Positions 57,425 to 64,000 of a DNA stretch of 64,000 bases are shown one piece after another. Source of the DNA: Nitrososphaerota archaeon. Its GTDB lineage: Archaea; Thermoproteota; Nitrososphaeria; Nitrososphaerales; Gagatemarchaeaceae. The first letter of the stretch is position 1. Each line of letters begins with the position of its first letter. Both the position numbers and the translations under genes were made by a program. The stretch is from NCBI GenBank assembly GCA_029785615.1, contig JAFLZH010000001.1:2629-66628 (forward strand). Direction: 5' to 3'. The notes under the pieces were generated by a model. It searched no databases, was not told the origin of the DNA, and saw only the letters and a list, made by a program, of their open reading frames with translations.

Positions 57425-58900
57425 TTGAAGAAGTTCACGCAGGCGTCCTGGGACGAGCCCCTGATCAAAGAGCTGAGCAGGCCCGGGCGGGTGGGGAACG
57501 AGGTCCCATCCGACCCTGCTGTCCGCTCGAAGTTCAAGGATCCGGCGGCCCTCGTCCCGGAGTCGATGCGGAGGGCCTCGGTCAACCTCCCCGAGCTCTC
57601 TGAGCTCCAGGTCCTGAGGCACTTCAACCGCCTCTCACAGATGAACTTCTCCGTGGAGCTCGGCATGTACCCGCTGGGGAGCTGCACCATGAAGTACAAC
57701 CCCAAGGTCTCCGAGATGATCGCCTCCTCGGACTCGATGAAGGGCGCGCACCCCCTCCAGCCACCCGAGACCGTCCAGGGGATACTCTCGATCTTCTACG
57801 ACCTCGAGCGTGCGCTCAGCGAGGTCACCGGGATGCATCGCTTCTCCCTCTCGACCGCAGCGGGAGCCCAGGGTGAGCTGGCGGGCGTCCTGATGATCCG
57901 CAAGTACCTCAGGGACCACGAGGGGGGCGCCAGGGACGAGATCCTCGTCCCGGACTCGGCCCACGGAACGAACCCTGCAAGCGCTGCCATGGCCGGCTTC
58001 AGGGTGGTGAAGGTGCCGTCGGAACCCGACGGGCAGGTACGGGCGAGCAAGGTGAAGGAACTCGCTTCCGAGAAGACGGCCGGGATGATGTTCACCGTCC
58101 CTAACACCCTCGGGCTCTTCGAGGGCGAAGTGAAGGAGGTGTGCGACGCGGTCCATGGGGCCGGGGGGTTGATGTACTACGACGGCGCCAACATGAACGC
58201 CCTGCTAGGGCGGGCCCGCCCCGGGGACATGGGGTTCGACGTCGTGCATCTGAATCTCCACAAGACCTTCGCCACCCCCCACGGAGGCGGGGGGCCCGGC
58301 GCGGGACCGGTTGGGGCGACCAGGAAGCTGACGGACTACCTCCCAGTACCCGTCGTGACGAAGGGGAAGGGGGGGTACTCCCTGGACTACGGCCTGAGGC
58401 GCTCGATAGGCCCCCTGAAGGGCTTCGTCGGGAACTCCGCGGTCCTCCTCCGCGCCTACGTCTACATCCGCCTCCTGGGCGCGTCAGGATTGAAGGACGT
58501 CTCCTCCATGGCTGTGCTCGCGGCGAATTACCTGTGGAAGAGCCTGGATCCTGAGGCATACCCGGCATCTCACGGGAAGGAGCTGCTCAGGAAGCACGAA
58601 GCCGTGGTCTCGGTCAAGGGCGAGCTCCCGGGGACCGCCATGACCGTTGCAAAGGCGGTCCTCGATCTCGGCATGCACGCGCCGACGGTCTATTTCCCCC
58701 TCATAGTCCATGAGGCGCTCATGATAGAACCCACCGAGTCCGAGCCCGAGGAGATGCTCGACGAATACGCCGCGGCCCTGAACGATATCTATGCGAAGCT
58801 TAAGGACGGTTCCTTGGGTGTCGTGCCCAGGAACACCAGCGTAGGAAGGGTGGACGAGGTCAAGGCATCTCATCCTCTCACCCTGAAAGTCCACTGGTGA
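57425..58900 (+). CDS. gcvPB: Glycine dehydrogenase (decarboxylating) subunit 2
   Basis: YPLGSCTMKYNPKV, DSAHGTNPASAAMAGF, LHKTFATPHGGGGPGAGPVG; TTG start just after the gcvPA stop. Confidence 0.94.
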   Translation: MKKFTQASWDEPLIKELSRPGRVGNEVPSDPAVRSKFKDPAALVPESMRRASVNLPELSELQVLRHFNRLSQMNFSVELGMYPLGSCTMKYNPKVSEMIASSDSMKGAHPLQPPETVQGILSIFYDLERALSEVTGMHRFSLSTAAGAQGELAGVLMIRKYLRDHEGGARDEILVPDSAHGTNPASAAMAGFRVVKVPSEPDGQVRASKVKELASEKTAGMMFTVPNTLGLFEGEVKEVCDAVHGAGGLMYYDGANMNALLGRARPGDMGFDVVHLNLHKTFATPHGGGGPGAGPVGATRKLTDYLPVPVVTKGKGGYSLDYGLRRSIGPLKGFVGNSAVLLRAYVYIRLLGASGLKDVSSMAVLAANYLWKSLDPEAYPASHGKELLRKHEAVVSVKGELPGTAMTVAKAVLDLGMHAPTVYFPLIVHEALMIEPTESEPEEMLDEYAAALNDIYAKLKDGSLGVVPRNTSVGRVDEVKASHPLTLKVHW

Positions 58901-58939
58901 GCCAAAGGCCTTATAGTCTCTAATAACCTGAGTAATTGA

Positions 58940-59230
58940 GTGCCCAGCGAACTCTCCAGGCGGGTCGAAGGCAAGCTCAACGAGCTGATAGACGAGGAGA
59001 CGAAGAGGAAGTTCGGCGAGCTCAACATCGTCACCGACGTGTCAGAGATGGCGACCGGCTCCATCAGGGTGAGATTCCAGCCTCTGTCGGCCTACAGCCC
59101 CATCGCAGTGGACATCGGCCGCAGCATAAGGACCGCGGCCCTCTCTGTTGACGGCGTCCTAACGGTGAAGATCGAGTGCTCGGGGCACATGATGGACGAG
59201 CTGGTCGACCGGCTCGTCAACCAGGACTGA
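58940..59230 (+). CDS. Small MIP18/DUF59-like protein
   Basis: GSIRVRFQPLSAYSPIAVDIGRSIRTAALSVDGVLTVKIECSGHMMDELVDRLV. Confidence 0.5.
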   Translation: MPSELSRRVEGKLNELIDEETKRKFGELNIVTDVSEMATGSIRVRFQPLSAYSPIAVDIGRSIRTAALSVDGVLTVKIECSGHMMDELVDRLVNQD

Positions 59231-59361
59231 CCGGCTCCGCGCTACAGACAGGCGGCCCTCAGAGGGGGACGGGCGCGGGGTAAACAAAAACTACACTGTC
59301 GTCAACAATGTTCAGCGATTGGCTTGTTTATGCGGAGTGTGTTGTAGGTCTGCGCTCCGAG

Positions 59362-60393
59362 ATGCTCGACCAGAAAAGCAACGACGACGTCGCCGTAATC
59401 GGTATTGGAAGCGCAGGGACTAGGATCGTTTCCCTGCTCAGCCGGAAGCCGCTGCTCGTTGACAGATACGCCTACGTGTCATGCGATGCCGAGGATTTCT
59501 CACCAGTCGACTCCAAGGACGCTATCCACATCCAGTCGCCCATCGACCAGAAGTTGACTCCATCCCTGGTCCGCGGGCTTGCGCTGTCCTACCATGGTAG
59601 GATCAGAGACGCGATAGGCGGCTCCAAGGTGGTCTTCGTGGTCGCCGGGCTCGGCGGAGCGACGGGGAGCGGGCTGGCGCCTGTGGTCGCGTCGATCGCT
59701 CAGGACTGCGGGGCGACGACCGTCGGGGTGGCCGTAATGCCATTCGAGTTCGAGAAGAAGATGAAGTTCTATGCCGGCGTTTCATTGAGGCGGCTCCGCA
59801 CCGCGTCCAGGGGGGTAGTGGTCGTGGACAATGACACCCTGATGCACTCCTCTCCGGATGAGTCGACCCTCGCCGACCTCTACGATTCGGCCAACAAGGC
59901 CGCCGTAAAGGCGCTCGGCTCGCTTCTGGCGAGCTCGACCGAGGGCTCGAAGTCGGTCGGCCTGAACAAGTTCCTCGGGGCCGTCCTCAGAGACGGGTAT
60001 TCCATTCTAGGGGTGTCAAGCAACGGTGGCGGGGAGAAGGCCGAGGACGCCCTGGCGGGGGCTGTGGTTTCGCTCGGCAGGATAGCCAACGCCAAGGAGG
60101 CGAGCAGGGCGGTCGTGAGCCTGAACGGAGACTCGAGCCTCTCGGCCCAAGAGGTAGGACTAGCCGTGGGGAGGTTCGGATCCCTCATCGACAACCAGGC
60201 GGTTGACGTCGAGTACGGCGTCGACTGCTCCGGGTCCTCTCAGCTTCAGGTCAGCGTTCTGGCTTCGGGCTTCGGTGCCACGAAGTATGATGACTACGAC
60301 CCGCTCTCAAAGATCCTGGGCGGCCGGGTGCTCGACGACGACATGGACACCTCGCTCCTGGGAGGCCTCGAGGGCCTCCCGTCCTGCGGCTGA
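59362..60393 (+). CDS. Divergent FtsZ-like (tubulin superfamily) protein
   Basis: AVIGIGSAGTRIVSLL, VVFVVAGLGGATGSGLAPVVA, VVVVDNDTL; T7 region altered. Confidence 0.82.
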   Translation: MLDQKSNDDVAVIGIGSAGTRIVSLLSRKPLLVDRYAYVSCDAEDFSPVDSKDAIHIQSPIDQKLTPSLVRGLALSYHGRIRDAIGGSKVVFVVAGLGGATGSGLAPVVASIAQDCGATTVGVAVMPFEFEKKMKFYAGVSLRRLRTASRGVVVVDNDTLMHSSPDESTLADLYDSANKAAVKALGSLLASSTEGSKSVGLNKFLGAVLRDGYSILGVSSNGGGEKAEDALAGAVVSLGRIANAKEASRAVVSLNGDSSLSAQEVGLAVGRFGSLIDNQAVDVEYGVDCSGSSQLQVSVLASGFGATKYDDYDPLSKILGGRVLDDDMDTSLLGGLEGLPSCG

Positions 60394-60397
60394 GCCT

Positions 60398-62122
<1,725 letters not shown>

Positions 62123-62141
62123 TTTCAGTTTAAACCTTAGC

Positions 62142-63371
62142 TCAAATCTCCCAGCTGTGGGCGTACTCCTTCTGTTCCTTCGTCATGACGCCTATGGAGA
62201 TGCCCATGGATTTCAGCGCCGCCCTCGCCACCTCGTCTTCGAGCTCAGCAGGGACGCCGTAGACCTTCTTCTCCATCTTCGAGTGGTCGGCGTGGATGCG
62301 GATGGCAGCCATCATCTGGTTCGCGAAGGACATCTGCATCACCTCGGGGGGATGCCCCTCCGCAGCGACCAGGTTCGCTATCCTCCCCTTCGCGACCAGG
62401 TACACCCTCTTGCCTGACGGGAGAGTCACCTCGTCCACGTTCGTCCTCACCTCTTTCACCTTCTTCGCCTTGGACAGCAGCGTCTTCACATCGATCTCGA
62501 CGTCGAAGTGGCCGGCGTTGGTCAATATGGCTCCTTCCTTCATCTTCTCAATGGCAGCGTAGGGTATCACGCCTTTCATCCCCGTGGTGGTGACGAACAG
62601 CTCCCCCCCGGGCGCCGCTTCGTCGATGCCCGACACGTCGAACCCGTCTAGGTGAGCCTCAAGCGCCTTGACCGGATCTACTTCTACGACCGTCACCCTG
62701 GCGCCCATCCCCCGGGCTCTCATGGCCACGCCCTTGCCGACCCAGCCGTAGCCCACAACCACCGTCCTGGCCCCAGCTAGGAGCAGGGCGGTTGCCCTCA
62801 TGATTCCGTCCAGGGTGCTCTGCCCCGTCCCATACCTGTTGTCGAACATGAACTTGGTCTTGGCGTCGTTGACGGCTATGACCGGATATGCCAGCCCACC
62901 CTGCGCCTCCAGCGCCTTCAACCTGACCACCCCTGTGGTGGTCTCCTCGGACCCCCCGACTATGCCCTTGACTTTCGAGCGGTGGGCTGCAACGTGGAGG
63001 TCGGCACCGTCGTCGATGAGCTGCTGAGGCCTGCTCCCCAACACCTGCTCGATGCACCACCCATACTCCTTCGTCGACTCACCCCTCCAAGCCCACACCT
63101 CTGTCCTGGTGGATAGGTACGCAGCTATGTCGTCCTGGGTCGAGAGGGGGTTGGCCGCCGCCAGCTTCACCTCCGCACCGGCGAGGAGGAGGGCATCTAT
63201 GAGCACGGACGTCTCCTTGGTAATGTGGAGACAGACCCCTATCTTCACCCCTTCCAGAGGCTTCGACTTCGCGTACTTCTCAGCCAGGTTGGTGAGTGCC
63301 CCCATGTGGGCCTTTGCCCAGAGGAAGTTCCTCTCTCCTTCGCTGCTCAGCTTCGGGTCTGCGACTTTCAC
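62142..63371 (-). CDS. ahcY: Adenosylhomocysteinase
   Basis: DNRYGTGQSTLDGIMRATALLLAG, VGYGWVGKGVAMRARGMGARVTVVEVDP. Confidence 0.95.
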   Translation of the reverse strand: MKVADPKLSSEGERNFLWAKAHMGALTNLAEKYAKSKPLEGVKIGVCLHITKETSVLIDALLLAGAEVKLAAANPLSTQDDIAAYLSTRTEVWAWRGESTKEYGWCIEQVLGSRPQQLIDDGADLHVAAHRSKVKGIVGGSEETTTGVVRLKALEAQGGLAYPVIAVNDAKTKFMFDNRYGTGQSTLDGIMRATALLLAGARTVVVGYGWVGKGVAMRARGMGARVTVVEVDPVKALEAHLDGFDVSGIDEAAPGGELFVTTTGMKGVIPYAAIEKMKEGAILTNAGHFDVEIDVKTLLSKAKKVKEVRTNVDEVTLPSGKRVYLVAKGRIANLVAAEGHPPEVMQMSFANQMMAAIRIHADHSKMEKKVYGVPAELEDEVARAALKSMGISIGVMTKEQKEYAHSWEI

Positions 63372-63991
63372 TGTTTGTATCCCGCCAGGCCCCCGACGGC
63401 CGCCTCTATCAACTGTTTCACAAGCTTCCCTGCGCCCTCCATCACCCTTGAGACTTCTTCGTGGCTCACAGCAGGCTGCAGCCCGGCCGCCCAGTTGGTT
63501 GCCACCAGCACGGACGAGTACTCCATCCGCTTCTCGTTCGCCAGGATCACCTCTGGGACCCCTGTCATCCCCACCACATCGCCGCCAAGCGCCCTGTACA
63601 TCCTGATCTCCGCGGCTGTCTCGAACCTCGGCCCCTCCACGCAGACGTACACCAAGCCGGGGTGCAACTCCATCCCCAACTGCTTCGCGGCCGACGCCAG
63701 GGCGTCGTTCACCCTCCTGCTGTAGGGGTTGGTCATGTCTGTGTGGACCACCTCATCCTCGAAGAATGTCGACTGCCTTCGCTTCGTGAAATCCAGGAAT
63801 TGTTCCGTCAGGCCCAATTTCCCCACTCCGAAGTCCTGTTTCATCGAACCCACGGCGCTGGTGGCGATCACCTCTCTCACCCCAAGGCGCTCCAGGGCCG
63901 CTATGTTGGCCCGGTAGTTGACGGCGTGGGGCGGGGTCTCGTGTCCGGCCCCATGCCTCGGGATGACCACGTACCTCTCCGAGGGGTGCAC
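63368..63991 (-). CDS. mtnP: S-methyl-5'-thioadenosine phosphorylase (runs to window edge)
   Basis: IPRHGAGHETPPHAVNYRANIAALERLGVREVIATSAVGSM; VEGPRFETAAEIRMYRALGGDVVGMTGVPEVILANE. Confidence 0.93.
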   Translation of the reverse strand: MHPSERYVVIPRHGAGHETPPHAVNYRANIAALERLGVREVIATSAVGSMKQDFGVGKLGLTEQFLDFTKRRQSTFFEDEVVHTDMTNPYSRRVNDALASAAKQLGMELHPGLVYVCVEGPRFETAAEIRMYRALGGDVVGMTGVPEVILANEKRMEYSSVLVATNWAAGLQPAVSHEEVSRVMEGAGKLVKQLIEAAVGGLAGYKQ

Positions 63992-64000
63992 ATAGACCGA

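Overview
The window is a high-GC archaeal chromosome segment; gene content looks Nitrososphaeria/Thaumarchaeota-like (TFB, aIF6, archaeal prefoldin, LysW-type amino-acid synthesis, divergent FtsZ). Main blocks are: (1) aIF6-pfdA-ftsY; (2) an arginine/lysine cluster argG-argH-lysW-lysX-argC-argB-argD-lysK; (3) dtdA and a secE...spt5-rpl11-rpl1-rpl10 block, with rpl12 inverted and a ~0.95 kb insertion after secE; (4) alaS-leuS, a VIT1/CCC1-like transporter, an Ada-like alkyltransferase, argF, two phosphohexomutases flanking thiL, fumarase/aspartase, an APC permease, a Rieske oxygenase with an apparent frameshift, and thrC; (5) a sparsely coding stretch (~37.1-42.0 kb) beginning at tRNA-Leu, with a methyltransferase, a TFB paralog, a TRAM protein and a tRNA-like remnant; (6) a glycan cluster; (7) an ars cluster next to tRNA-Gln; (8) a ZIP transporter, AmmeMemoRadiSam enzyme, trxB, gcvPA/gcvPB, an FtsZ-like protein, metG, ahcY and mtnP. 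Small genes absent from the ORF track were found by eye: LysW (EDWGE C-terminus), SecE, a DUF5679-like zinc ribbon, and two small ORFs in the sparse region. Four tRNAs were read by eye; tRNA-Arg(TCT) appears to carry two extra internal segments. No CRISPR array, rRNA or intact transposase was recognised. I found no clear wholly new multi-gene system. The best leads are the Rieske frameshift, the tRNA-Arg insertions, palindromes upstream of metal-transport genes, the FtsZ-like protein with a changed T7 region, and the tRNA-Leu-linked island.
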